64,000 nt of DNA from CAXXOK01 sp035353615 (lineage in GTDB: Bacteria; Bacillota; Clostridia; Christensenellales; Aristaeellaceae): positions 1-64,000 of the forward strand of contig DAOPZY010000008.1 of the NCBI GenBank assembly GCA_035353615.1, given 5' to 3'. The position numbers were made by a program, and so were the translations under genes. Shown one piece after another: positions 8,258 through 17,099 of the stretch (position 1 is the first letter of the stretch; every line of letters starts with the position of its first letter). The notes beneath the pieces were generated by a model. That model did not search any database. It saw nothing but the letters and a program-made list of their open reading frames with translations, and was not told the DNA's origin.

Positions 8258-8633
8258 AAAACCCTCCGTAATGGGCTTGAGGCGCGGCGATGCGGCTCAG
8301 GCCCGGTTTCAAATCAATGAGGATGAGGTTGATACAACCGTTTCAGTGCCAAGCCAACAAACGATAGGCGACTGCAACTCGTTTAAATCCACGCATAGGC
8401 GGGGCGGCGCGGCAAGCGGCGTTCGAATCTGAGCTTGCGACCCTGCCGCGAAAACCAAGCGGAACATGATGAGCGAAATCGTGATTGGCTGAAGGGGGAA
8501 AGGATATAACAAAAGACTGTTGGCTATACGAAGGCAGAGCGCTGCATGGGTTAATTTCAATCATCGGGGCCAGCCGCATGGTAACAGGCGATCCGTGATC
8601 GGGGCCGTAAACGGCAGTTGCCACCGCGCTGGT
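8258..8633. other. intergenic stretch without recognisable features
   Basis: The short open frames on both strands have no homology that I recognise. The stretch presumably contains the minus-strand promoter of the preceding gene, but no clear -35/-10 pair stood out. Confidence 0.45.
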
Positions 8634-9368
8634 TTATTGTGCGCCAGCCTGCCTTTTCCATAGCAGTTCCAAGTATCTTAGATAGGTTTCCAAGGGCACA
8701 TTCAGCGCCGTCAACCGCTCGGCGTGTTGCCGGCCGATGTAACGGATATGCCACGGTTCGCCCTGATATCCGGTAATGGATGACCAACCGTCCTGATACC
8801 GGATGATAAAACCGTATTCCGCGCAGTGCGCGGCGATCCACTTACCTTCGGCCTTGCGCGCGAATTTCGAGGTGAGCGCGTTATCCAGCGAGGCGCAGGA
8901 CACGTCCATGCACAGGCCCAGCTGATGCTCGCTCGCGCCGGGCCGGGCGCTCATTTGATCCGCTTTTTCCTGACCGTTCCGCTCCACCGAGCGTGCATAC
9001 AGCGTTTTTTGCTTGCCGTAAGATCGGTAACCCGAAATGGCTACCAAGCTAAGCCCCTCCGACTGCGCGGCAAGGAACATGGCTTCCAGCGCCAACGCGG
9101 CTTCGGGTTGCATATCAACATCGGCCCCGCGCTTCTTGGCAACGTCCGGCGTTTTTCGCTCAGGTTTGAAGGTGGGGGAAAGCGGATGGTCGCGGTTCAC
9201 CAGCGTCAGCATCGGATCGTCCTGTGGGGCTGCCGTCAGGGCAAAACCAAGCTCCGGGTAGCTGGCAAGGAGCGAATCGGCGGTTGGAAGCGCAAAGGCA
9301 GGCCCAACCACCGTGACCGAAAGAGCCATACTGACGAGGAGAAGCGCGATCAGCTGTTTGCGGAGCAT
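8634..9368 (-). CDS. secreted D-alanyl-D-alanine carboxypeptidase, VanY family (M15B)
   Basis: The 244-residue protein has an N-terminal signal peptide (about 1-26, ending PAFA) and a VanY zinc peptidase domain from about 80 to 225. The metal ligands are visible: His148 and Asp155 in the SEHQLGLCMD block, and His207 in EPWHIRY, with Glu204 as the catalytic base. The substrate-binding block SGYRSYGKQKTLY is near residue 112. It should trim the terminal D-Ala from peptidoglycan stem peptides outside the cell. No vancomycin-resistance genes are nearby, so a housekeeping wall-maturation role is more likely than resistance. It lies 60 bp downstream of topB on the same strand. Confidence 0.92.
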   Translation of the reverse strand: MLRKQLIALLLVSMALSVTVVGPAFALPTADSLLASYPELGFALTAAPQDDPMLTLVNRDHPLSPTFKPERKTPDVAKKRGADVDMQPEAALALEAMFLAAQSEGLSLVAISGYRSYGKQKTLYARSVERNGQEKADQMSARPGASEHQLGLCMDVSCASLDNALTSKFARKAEGKWIAAHCAEYGFIIRYQDGWSSITGYQGEPWHIRYIGRQHAERLTALNVPLETYLRYLELLWKRQAGAQ

Positions 9369-9428
9369 GTACGGAACCTCCCTGCTGCGGTCGTTTTGGA
9401 ATGCGGATACAAAGAATGGGCACCCTGT

Positions 9429-11579
9429 TCAGCGCGATCTTTTAACGGTGGGCGGCTTCTTTTGCTCTATACCGACCGGCGGCGTAACTTCCGTGGAATT
9501 TGCAAACTGGAACCGTATAGTTTGCCCGGCCAGCACGATGGTTCCCGTGCTGCCCCGCACATGCCCGTCCCGGAGCAAAGGAGTCACAATGGCCAGTGTC
9601 AGCGCTGGCCCGCCGTAACGGGTGAGCGCATCCTTCCAAAGGGTGAAGGCGCAACCCAGTTTCCACCGGGAACAGCCGAAGGCGCGGTCGTTTTCAGTGA
9701 CCCGCCCTTTGCCGCAAACCGGGCAGGGGATACCCGACGAAGCCGTCGCTCTGGGTCGTTTTCCTTTGAACTTCGGGTTTTCATGGGGCAGATCGACCGT
9801 TCGCGTGTCTGCCTTGACGGCGGCGACCATATCCGCCGTCAACTTTGTAACGCCGGTCATGAAGCGCTCAATGAAAGCCGCATCGACAGTTTTCCGCTCC
9901 GCGATCTCGTTCAGGCCATATTCCCACTTGCCGGTCAGCTCCGGGCTGGCGAGCGTTTCCGGCACAATTCCAATAAAGCGGACTCCCTTCAACGTGGGCA
10001 GGATGGCTCTTTGTTGCCGTTCTGCATAGCCAACCTCAATCAGCCGTTCCAAAATGGCGGCGCGAGTTGCCGGTGTGCCGAGGCCGTGCTTTTTCATGGC
10101 GGAAGCAAGCTGCTCGTCCTCTATCTGCCTGCCGGCGTGTTCCATGGCATACAGCAGCGTAGCGTCGGTATAGGGCTTGGGCGGCTCGGTGGTATGCTCC
10201 TTCACAGCCGCGCCAATCACGGCGCGGCTGTCGCCCACGGCAAGCTCTGGCAAAGGCGCGTTTTTTTCGGGGTTTCCCTCAACCGCCTTCCAACCGGGAC
10301 GGAGAATTTGCGATGTTTGGGACAGAAACTCATGGTCACCCACGCGCGTGATTACCGTGCGCTTCTCGCCTTCCGCCGGCGGTAGAAACGCGGCGCTAAA
10401 CCGGGCCAGTATCAGTTCCAACACTTTTCGTTCATCCGCGCCCAGCTTTTCCAACACGATCGCTTTTCCTGTGGGGATTAGCGCGTGGTGATCCGCGTCC
10501 AGCTCCTTGCGGAAAACCCGACCGCCCTGCATGGCGGCCAGCCCCTCAAGCGCCGCCTGCGCATGGGCGCTAAATGGTTCAGGTAAGGCTTCCAGCGCTT
10601 GCCGTACCTTGGGTTTCAAATCGAACGTCAGATAGCGCGACTCGGTGCGCGGATAGGTGATTACCTTGTGCTTTTCATATAGGGACTGGGCGGCGGTCAG
10701 CGTGCGTTTGGCCGTGATGCCAAATCGCCTGTTGGCTTCCCGTTGCAGCGTGGTCAGGTCGAACAGCTGCGGAGGCGCTTCGGCGAACGCTTCGCGCGTG
10801 CTTTCCACGACGGTTCCTGTTTGCCCACGGACGGCTTGGGCAATGACCTCGGCCTCCGCGCGCGCGCTGAATTGCCGTTCTTTGCGGTTAACCGCGTACA
10901 CGCCCGTATAATCGCCAAAGTCTGCCGGGATGCCGTAACTTTTTTCCGGCTTGAACTGCTCAATTTCCTGTTGCCGACGCACCAACAAGGCAAGCGTGGG
11001 GGTTTGCACCCGGCCGACGCTTAACAGCGATTTGTATTTTACGGTAAAAACGCGGCTCATGTTCATGCCAATCAGCCAATCCGCTCTCGCGCGGCATAAG
11101 GCGCTCTGAAACAGCGCGTCGTATTCGGCGGCTGGGCGCAGAGCCGCCATGCCCTCGCGGATGGCTTCGGCGGTCATGGAGCTGATCCATAACCTTTGAC
11201 AGGGAATGCGGCAGCCCGCCACTTCATAAATCCATCGGAAAATCAGCTCGCCTTCACGCCCCGCGTCTGTGGCGCACACGACGGTTTCAAACGTGCGATC
11301 CTTCATCAGGCGTTTGACGGTCGCAAGCTGCGCGCGGGTCTTGGAAATGGCTTTCAGCTCCCATTGGTCCGGTAAAATCGGCAGCGATTCCAGCGCCCAT
11401 TTCCGGTTGCCCGGGTTCAGCTCATCCGGCTCCGCCAGGCGCACCAGATGCCCGATGGCCCATGTGACGGTATAATCCGGGGAAACAAGGCAACCTTCGC
11501 CTTTCTGTTTTACAGAAAGCGCATGGGCCAGATCACGCGCAACGCTCGGCTTTTCAGCTACAATCAAGGTCTTTCCCAT
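9429..11579 (-). CDS. topB: DNA topoisomerase III
   Basis: This 716-residue type IA topoisomerase starts with the Toprim domain: MGKTLIVAEKPSVARDLA, then the acidic motif ATDAGREGELIFRW near residues 103-116. The catalytic tyrosine is Tyr309 in ITYPRTESRYLT. A C-terminal zinc-ribbon-like segment near 615-640 (PCPVCGKGRVTEN and a later Cys) suits DNA binding. The size and the Toprim start match TopB rather than TopA. It relaxes negative supercoils and decatenates replication intermediates. Intact topB genes of this kind occur both in chromosomes and in integrative elements; no conjugation genes are nearby, so a chromosomal copy is assumed. Confidence 0.95.
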   Translation of the reverse strand: MGKTLIVAEKPSVARDLAHALSVKQKGEGCLVSPDYTVTWAIGHLVRLAEPDELNPGNRKWALESLPILPDQWELKAISKTRAQLATVKRLMKDRTFETVVCATDAGREGELIFRWIYEVAGCRIPCQRLWISSMTAEAIREGMAALRPAAEYDALFQSALCRARADWLIGMNMSRVFTVKYKSLLSVGRVQTPTLALLVRRQQEIEQFKPEKSYGIPADFGDYTGVYAVNRKERQFSARAEAEVIAQAVRGQTGTVVESTREAFAEAPPQLFDLTTLQREANRRFGITAKRTLTAAQSLYEKHKVITYPRTESRYLTFDLKPKVRQALEALPEPFSAHAQAALEGLAAMQGGRVFRKELDADHHALIPTGKAIVLEKLGADERKVLELILARFSAAFLPPAEGEKRTVITRVGDHEFLSQTSQILRPGWKAVEGNPEKNAPLPELAVGDSRAVIGAAVKEHTTEPPKPYTDATLLYAMEHAGRQIEDEQLASAMKKHGLGTPATRAAILERLIEVGYAERQQRAILPTLKGVRFIGIVPETLASPELTGKWEYGLNEIAERKTVDAAFIERFMTGVTKLTADMVAAVKADTRTVDLPHENPKFKGKRPRATASSGIPCPVCGKGRVTENDRAFGCSRWKLGCAFTLWKDALTRYGGPALTLAIVTPLLRDGHVRGSTGTIVLAGQTIRFQFANSTEVTPPVGIEQKKPPTVKRSR

Positions 11580-12299
11580 GTTTGGTTGCCCCCCCTTTTC
11601 CTTACGATCAAAACCTTATGAATGGGCTGACGTCTAGCCGGTCACAGCGCCATGGTGAATGGCTCAGGGTCTTTCTCCGTTAATCATTCTTGATAGTACA
11701 TTCCGCGCGGAACTGGTTTTTTCCTTTTCAAACGGTTCGTTTGGCAGCGCGTGCAGAGGAAAGGCGTTTCAACCGCTTTTTTGAACCCTGACAACCGCCG
11801 CAGTTCCGTAACGGCGGTTGGGCATCCTGCGCCGCGATCATTGACATTTTGGAATACGCATCGTGGTTTTAGAATGTCTCGATGATGCGGAGACCTTTGC
11901 ATGGCGTACGATGTGAACCCGATACAACCACACATCAAAAGCGACTGAATGACTGTACACAGGCAAAGGCACGTGCTGAAATTGACAAGTTGGTCAAAAA
12001 ATTGAGGGCTGGCAGACGGGAAGTTACAAACATATGCCGCTTTCTTTCCATTTTCAGATCACCCGCAAGGAAAAAACGGAAGGCTGGCGAAGTAAAACGG
12101 TATCCGGCAATCATGGACCTGATCGGTCGGCACGGCTCGCCGACAACAGCGAATGCGCTTGCGATCGGTCCGAATGGCTTTATCGGCATGCCGTCGGCGA
12201 CCAGTAGGCCAAGGGCCAAGGGAGTGGTAAACGGTTATGCGGATCGGCCCATCTATGGGAAAATGCGCAGGATCACAAAAGAGAACGGGGGAATCACTG
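11580..12299. other. gene-poor stretch with one small hairpin
   Basis: A perfect 9-bp inverted repeat, CAACCGCCG (11792-11800) with CGGCGGTTG (11812-11820), lies upstream of topB. A possible -35 box TTGACA occurs near 11980 without a matching -10. Open frames at 11684-11938 (minus) and 11882-12484 (plus) have no recognisable family or good ribosome binding sites. I see no supported gene. Confidence 0.45.
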
Positions 12300-12608
12300 A
12301 TGAAAAACAGGAAAAAACTATACTTTGGCTTGTTGTTGTTGCTGCTGCTGGCACTGCTCACCGCCTGCGCGCCCGGGGACGGCGCAAACACGGCCTCCAA
12401 TCCGGCGGGATTCTTCTCCGGCGTATGGCACGGATGGATTGCGCCCATCACGTTGGTGATTTCGATCTTCAACCACAACATTAGTATTTATGAGGTCAAC
12501 AATATCGGATTCTGGTATAACTTCGGTTATTACATGGCGATCATCAGCGGCTTTGGCGGGCTTGCGCTTTCCCGGAAGAGCCGGAACAAGCGCAACCGGG
12601 ACGAATGA
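12300..12608 (+). CDS. small lipoprotein with one C-terminal membrane segment
   Basis: The 102-residue protein has a lipoprotein signal with lipobox LTAC (Cys about residue 23) followed by APGDG. A second hydrophobic stretch spans about 45-60, and a glycine-rich membrane segment (about 75-92) ends in a basic tail. Conserved-looking aromatic motifs include GVWHGWIAPI and NNIGFWYNFGYYMAIISGFGG. I recognise this as a recurrent small Clostridia/Bacteroidetes protein without known function. ATG 12300 follows a GGGGGAA ribosome binding site, and a bidirectional terminator sits 30 bp downstream. Tethered to the membrane at both ends, it could be a small envelope or stress component. Confidence 0.75.
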   Translation: MKNRKKLYFGLLLLLLLALLTACAPGDGANTASNPAGFFSGVWHGWIAPITLVISIFNHNISIYEVNNIGFWYNFGYYMAIISGFGGLALSRKSRNKRNRDE

Positions 12609-12638
12609 GCCGCGAACCGGCGGGAGATCAATAATAAC

Positions 12639-12671
12639 GAGCAGCCAACGCCGTAAGGACGTTGGCTGCTC
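12639..12671. terminator. terminator between convergent genes
   Basis: GAGCAGCCAACG (12639-12650) pairs perfectly with CGTTGGCTGCTC (12660-12671), with a 9-nt loop and TTGACTTTG following. It serves the small lipoprotein gene and may also stop cellobiose-phosphorylase transcription from the other side. Confidence 0.75.
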
Positions 12672-12724
12672 TTGACTTTGCGCTTTGAGGATGCGTTTCA
12701 GGTGCGAATATCCTTGGATGGCTG

Positions 12725-15166
12725 TTACCCGACGGTAACCTCCACCTGATAAACCTTCCCGGTTTCCGTCGGCACAGGGATGGTTTGCCCCGCGATGACC
12801 TTTCCATCTACGGTAACGCTCACCGCGCCCTTTTCGCCGCCGCTTTGGTTGGTAATGCGAATCTGATACCGGTTGCCGCGGAACTGCCGCTCAATCTGGA
12901 TTTGATTCAGGTGCGAGGGGAGGCACGGGTCGATCATCAGACCGTCAAACTGAGGCTTTACGCCAAGCACCGCCTGAGACACCGCAAAGAAATTCCACGC
13001 AGCGGTGCCGGTAAGCCAACTGTTTTTAGCTTCGCCGGGTTTGAAGCTTTCCTTGCCGTTAATCGTCTGGCTGTAAACGTACGGCTCGGTACGGTGCAGC
13101 TGCTGATCCTTGATATAGGCGGGCGCGATGCGGCTGTACAGATCAAACGCCCGGTCGCCATGGCCCAGAACTGTTTCCGCAATGACCACCCAAGGGTTGT
13201 TGTGGCAGAATACGGAGCCGTTTTCCTTGTATCCCGGCGGATAGGAGCTGATTTCGCCCAAATGGAGGCGGTAGGACCGATAGGCGGGCCAGTTGAGCAC
13301 AATACCGTGCTCAAACAGCAGATGCTCGCGCGTGGCATCCAGCGCTTTCTGCGCCATGCCGTTATCCTTGCCAACGCCGGCCATGACGCACATGCCCTGC
13401 GGCTCGATGAAAATCTTGCCCTCGTCGCAATCGTTGGAGCCAACCTTGTCGCCGTTGGCATCGTACGCGCGCAGGAACCATTCCCCGTCCCAGCCGTACT
13501 TTTCAATGGTCTGCACCATGGCCTGCTTGCGTTCGCGGGCAAAAGCGGCTTCCTGAGCGTCGCCGCAGCGTTCAAACAGCAGGGCGTAATCCTCCGCGAC
13601 GCCAACAAACATGCCTGCGATAAATACGCTTTCCGCAATGCCGGTATCGTTGTTGGTCACGGTCTGGAAGCTCTCGCCGGGTACGGCGGAGAAGCAGTTG
13701 AGGTTCAGGCAGTCGTTCCAGTCCGCGCGGCCGATCAGCGGCAGCCCGTGCGGGCCTTCGTGCTCCGCGATGTAATGGAAGGAGCGGCGAAGGTGTTCTT
13801 TCATGGGCGCGGCCAGTTCAGGCTTGTTATCGAAATCGACCATCGTATCCAGCAGGCCGAAATCGCCGCTTTCCTTCAAATAAGCGGAAACGGCATAGAT
13901 CAGCCAGAGCGGATCGTCGTTAAAGCCGCTGCCGGCATCAGAATTGCCCCGCTTAGTAAGCGGCTGGTACTGGTGGTACGCGCTGCCGTCCGGGCGCTGG
14001 GTGGCCGCAATGTCCAGTATGCGATCCTTCGCGCGCTCCGGGATCATGTGCACAAAACCCAGCAAATCCTGACTGCAATCGCGGAAACCCATGCCGCGCC
14101 CGATGCCGCTCTCAAAATAGCTTGCCGAGCGGCTCATGTTGAAGGTGACCATGCACTGGTACTGATTCCAGATGTTGACCTGACGGTTGAGCTTTTCGTC
14201 CCCGCTGACCAGCGTAAACCGGTTGAGCAGCTTCTGCCAGTAATCGGCAAGCTCCTTCAGGCGGCTTTCGAACTGCGCGTCGGTTTTGAACTCCGCCAGC
14301 AGCGCGTGGGCGTCCTCTTTGTTGATTACATTGGGCGCGATAAACTTGCGATCGCTGGGCGATTCGCAGTAGCCGAGCACAAAAATGAAACTGGCGCTTT
14401 CGCCGGGCTGCAGGGTACGCCGGATGCAGTGGCTGGCGATGGGGGCCCAGCCGTGGGCAACGCTGTTTTTCGGCTGATCGGCCATCACCACATCGGGCTT
14501 TCCAAAGCCGTTATACAGGCCCATAAAGCTTTCCCGGTCGGTATCGTAACCGTCTACGGGGGCGTTGACGGAATAAACGGCGTAATGGTTACGGCGTTCG
14601 CGGTATTCCGTTTTATGGTAGATGGTGGAGCCGCTGTCCTCCAATTCCACTTCCCCAATCGCATAGTTGCGTTGGAAGTTGGTGCTGTCATCCAGCGCGT
14701 TCCACAGGCAAAACTCCACAAAACTGTACAGGCTTACGGTTTTGGGGGCAGCGGTTTCGTTGGTGAGCGTCAGGCGCGTCACCTCGGCGCGAAAGCCGTG
14801 CGGAACCATGGAGCACTGTTCGGCTTTCAGGCCGTTTTTAGCGGAAGCAATCACCGTATAACCCAACCCGTGGCGGCATTCATAGCTGTCCAACGGCGTT
14901 TGGGTGGGCTGCCAGCCGGGGTTCCACACCGCGTCCCCGTCGCGCAGGTAAAAATACTTGCCGCCGGCATCGGTGGGCACATTGTTATAGCGGTATCGCG
15001 TCAGGCGCAGCAGGCGCGCGTCCTTATAGAACGAGTAACCGCCGGACGTGTTGCTGATGAGCGAAAAAAAGTCCTCACCGCCTAAATAGTTGATCCAAGG
15101 GTAGGGGGTATCCGGTCGGGTGATGACAAATTCTTTCCGGGCATCGTCAAAGTGGCCGTAGACCAT
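12725..15166 (-). CDS. cbp: cellobiose phosphorylase, GH94
   Basis: The 813-residue cytoplasmic enzyme matches cellobiose phosphorylases over its whole length. The N-terminus MVYGHFDDARKEFVITRP and the block TPYPWINYLGGEDFFSLISN are hallmarks. The catalytic Asp is the one in ADWNDCLNLN (about residue 485), and a phosphate-binding region lies in the central helical barrel. It converts cellobiose plus phosphate to alpha-glucose-1-phosphate and glucose, saving one ATP per disaccharide. No signal peptide is present, as expected for an enzyme acting on imported sugar. ATG 15166 has GGAGGA upstream. The gene lies downstream of a LacI regulator, with a likely operator in its own promoter. Cellobiose specificity rather than cellodextrin is inferred from the length and N-terminus. 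Confidence 0.93.
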   Translation of the reverse strand: MVYGHFDDARKEFVITRPDTPYPWINYLGGEDFFSLISNTSGGYSFYKDARLLRLTRYRYNNVPTDAGGKYFYLRDGDAVWNPGWQPTQTPLDSYECRHGLGYTVIASAKNGLKAEQCSMVPHGFRAEVTRLTLTNETAAPKTVSLYSFVEFCLWNALDDSTNFQRNYAIGEVELEDSGSTIYHKTEYRERRNHYAVYSVNAPVDGYDTDRESFMGLYNGFGKPDVVMADQPKNSVAHGWAPIASHCIRRTLQPGESASFIFVLGYCESPSDRKFIAPNVINKEDAHALLAEFKTDAQFESRLKELADYWQKLLNRFTLVSGDEKLNRQVNIWNQYQCMVTFNMSRSASYFESGIGRGMGFRDCSQDLLGFVHMIPERAKDRILDIAATQRPDGSAYHQYQPLTKRGNSDAGSGFNDDPLWLIYAVSAYLKESGDFGLLDTMVDFDNKPELAAPMKEHLRRSFHYIAEHEGPHGLPLIGRADWNDCLNLNCFSAVPGESFQTVTNNDTGIAESVFIAGMFVGVAEDYALLFERCGDAQEAAFARERKQAMVQTIEKYGWDGEWFLRAYDANGDKVGSNDCDEGKIFIEPQGMCVMAGVGKDNGMAQKALDATREHLLFEHGIVLNWPAYRSYRLHLGEISSYPPGYKENGSVFCHNNPWVVIAETVLGHGDRAFDLYSRIAPAYIKDQQLHRTEPYVYSQTINGKESFKPGEAKNSWLTGTAAWNFFAVSQAVLGVKPQFDGLMIDPCLPSHLNQIQIERQFRGNRYQIRITNQSGGEKGAVSVTVDGKVIAGQTIPVPTETGKVYQVEVTVG

Positions 15167-15334
15167 GGTAAAGATCCTCCTCTTCTTCGGGGCTAACCAA
15201 TCATTGCGGAATTAATGCCACCGTTGGGTATGTGGCTTAGGAAAAACAATTGGGAAAGCGCACTGTGCGCAAGGCTCTGCCCGTCGCTTGCTGCAGTAAC
15301 CGGGAAAGCTGTGCCCGGCAGGCGCATGGATGCG

Positions 15335-15374
15335 CATATACGGGGATAAGCAAGCGACTCAAACGTTTTCGTTA
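15335..15374 (-). promoter_or_regulatory. probable promoter and LacI-type operator of cbp
   Basis: On the minus strand TTGAGT (complement of 15357-15362), 16 bp, then TATATG (complement of 15335-15340) form a plausible promoter. It is overlapped at the -35 side by the palindrome AAACGTTT (15361-15368) and the half-site TAACGAAA (complement of 15367-15374). The same half-site occurs downstream of the divergent importer promoter at 16719-16726, which points to control by the LacI protein encoded between them, or by CcpA, because the palindrome also resembles a cre core. Confidence 0.5.
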
Positions 15375-15406
15375 CACCACAAAGAACGCGCGTTGCGGAA
15401 CAGGGC

Positions 15407-16435
15407 TTAAACCTGCGGCGACGCGGTCAGTGTGGCGACGGTTTCGCCTTCGATCAGCGTGCAGGGTATCACGGTGATCTCCGGAATGGCCGTTTTTGCA
15501 TTTTCAATGAAGGAAACCAGCTTACGCGCGGCGTCTGCGCCGATGCGGTTGGTATCCTGGCGAATGGTGGTCAGACGCGGCTTCATCAGCTGCATCAGGG
15601 GAATGCCGTCATAGCCGGCGATGGAAATATCCCGGGGAATCTGCAAACCTAAGTCCGCGGCGGCTTCGTAAGCGCCCAAGGCGGCGTAATCGTCCGCAAT
15701 CAGGATGCAGGTCGGCGGGTTTTTCAGCGACATGATTTTTTTCGTGGCGCGGTACACCGAAGGCGGGTCGTTATACTCGCAATCCAGCACATACTCGTCG
15801 GGCACGTCGATATTCAGCGCCTGCGCCGTGCGGTAAAAAGAGCCGAGGCGCGTGTCGGTAACCGCGCTTTTCAGCCCGTGAATATAGGCGATTTTCCGGT
15901 GCCCTTTATTGTAAATATGCTCCACAAGCATCTGGATGCCCACCAGATTGTCGGAACGGATGCAGGAACGGTTGTTGAGCAGGTGATCGATGGTGACTAT
16001 CGGCAATTCGCTGTTAACCAGCTGTGAAATTTCCGGGTCCAAAAAATTGATGCACGCTATGCAAATCCCGTCAACCTCGCGATAGTGGCAGTGCTCCAGA
16101 TAGGTCATGGTGGATTCGCCGATGTTGTGGCTGATAAAGGTGATATCGTAGCCGTTGCGCTCCGCCTCTTTTTTGAAACTTTCGATCATAAACGAAAAAA
16201 AAGAGTGCGTAAGCCCGCTCTGCTTATCATCCACAAACAGAACGCCGAGGTTATAGCTGCGCTTGGTTTTGAGCGCGCGCGCGTGGGCGTTTGGGTAATA
16301 CCCAATTTCCTTGGCCATTTGTGTAACCGCCTCGCGCGTTGCCTCGCTGATATCCGTATAACCGTTGAGCGCTTTGCTCACGGTGGATATGGAAAGGCCG
16401 CACCGTTTGGACAGTTCTTTGATCTTTACCGCCAC
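15407..16435 (-). CDS. LacI-family transcriptional regulator
   Basis: The 342-residue repressor has an N-terminal LacI helix-turn-helix (IKELSKRCGLSISTVSKALNG, about residues 4-24) with the hinge ARALKTKRSYNLGVLF. A periplasmic-binding-protein-like sugar domain (about 62-335) follows. Translation begins at GTG 16435 with GAGGTG upstream. It lies between cbp (same strand) and a divergent sugar importer with alpha-xylosidase, so its effector is likely a beta-glucan- or xyloglucan-derived oligosaccharide. Its own promoter region holds two CGATATCG palindromes, suggesting autoregulation. The ligand is inferred from context only. Confidence 0.92.
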   Translation of the reverse strand: MAVKIKELSKRCGLSISTVSKALNGYTDISEATREAVTQMAKEIGYYPNAHARALKTKRSYNLGVLFVDDKQSGLTHSFFSFMIESFKKEAERNGYDITFISHNIGESTMTYLEHCHYREVDGICIACINFLDPEISQLVNSELPIVTIDHLLNNRSCIRSDNLVGIQMLVEHIYNKGHRKIAYIHGLKSAVTDTRLGSFYRTAQALNIDVPDEYVLDCEYNDPPSVYRATKKIMSLKNPPTCILIADDYAALGAYEAAADLGLQIPRDISIAGYDGIPLMQLMKPRLTTIRQDTNRIGADAARKLVSFIENAKTAIPEITVIPCTLIEGETVATLTASPQV

Positions 16436-16519
16436 AGTTACACCTCAATTTCTCATGGGAATCGGGTTAAAATATGAACCGTGCCGCAACGTTTTCAACC
16501 GTTGCAGCCTGGGCGTTGC

Positions 16520-16596
16520 CGATATCGACCGTACGCCGGCACTCACCGATATCGTTTTCATTGTCTGAGTATAATACACGACGGGCAAGAATGCAA
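16520..16596 (-). promoter_or_regulatory. promoter of the LacI gene with two palindromic sites
   Basis: On the minus strand TTGCAT (complement of 16591-16596), a 17-bp spacer and TATACT (complement of 16568-16573) form a good promoter. Downstream of it lie two identical palindromes CGATATCG at 16547-16554 and 16520-16527, 27 bp apart centre to centre, in the position expected for repressor binding. GCAACG/CGTTGC (about 16487-16505) is a further dyad in the leader. Confidence 0.55.
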
Positions 16597-16678
16597 GTAA
16601 GAATTCGAAATGATTAGTGTTTACAGAGTCAATCTTCATTAGATATACTAAAAACTATTCAAAAGTGATAAAATTGGC

Positions 16679-16739
16679 TTGACATTTTGCACATGTTGGT
16701 GTAGAATCACACTAAAGTTAACGAAATCCTTTTCGATAA
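16679..16739 (+). promoter_or_regulatory. promoter and operator of the oligosaccharide importer operon
   Basis: TTGACA (16679-16684), 17 bp and TAGAAT (16702-16707) form a strong promoter. Immediately downstream, TTAACGAAA (16718-16726) and TTTCGATAA (16731-16739) form an imperfect inverted repeat with a 4-bp centre, covering about +4 to +25 of the transcript. This is a typical repressor site, likely bound by the LacI protein encoded divergently. Confidence 0.7.
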
Positions 16740-17099
16740 AGGCTGGGCAAGGGATGGGCGCATTTGGGGAAAACCTCGTGTCTAAGTTGCTATTTTAAAC
16801 CTGCGCCGGTTTCCTGCGCATCGGGAGGTCGCCCGTAAACTTACGAAACAGGGCGGATCCCTTGATGCCAAAAGGATGGCGGTTGATTTCGGCCGCTGCC
16901 CCGAACCCTCCCGATCCGGAAAGGAACCGCCGAATGCGCGGCCGGAACACCGCAAACGTTTTACCCAGGTTCCGCAGGCGCGGACAGAAGGCAGAACGCG
17001 ACCGATGCCGGACTGTTAACAACGAATCGACAACAGCGCGAAATGCTCTGTTTGAGAGAATTGCGGTAGCACCGCAGAAACAAAGGAGGAATCCCTACC
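16740..17099 (+). other. long 5' leader of the importer operon
   Basis: About 385 nt separate the predicted transcription start from the first gene. The leader holds no supported gene. The hairpin TGCGGT/ACCGCA (17062-17076) sits directly before the AAAGGAGG ribosome binding site (17081-17088) and could affect translation. No known riboswitch was recognised. Confidence 0.45.

Noticed and set aside
8400..8430. GTTCGAATC sequence resembling a tRNA T-loop
   Set aside because: No flanking T-stem, anticodon arm or acceptor stem can be formed around it.
8826..10385. 519-codon plus-strand open frame opposite VanY and topB
   Set aside because: It spans two well-supported minus-strand genes and the gap between them, without a ribosome binding site or recognisable protein.
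11882..12484. 200-codon plus-strand open frame upstream of and overlapping the small lipoprotein gene
   Set aside because: It overlaps the better-supported lipoprotein frame (lipobox, ribosome binding site) and its translation has no recognisable domains.
12785..15085. 766-codon plus-strand open frame opposite cellobiose phosphorylase
   Set aside because: It is a shadow of a GC-rich gene read on the other strand. The minus-strand protein has a full-length family match and catalytic motifs, while the plus-strand translation resembles nothing.
17062..17076. TGCGGT-AGC-ACCGCA stem resembling part of a T-box antiterminator
   Set aside because: The rest of a T-box leader (stem I, specifier loop, GGGTGG-type bulge, terminator) is absent and the downstream genes are sugar importers.
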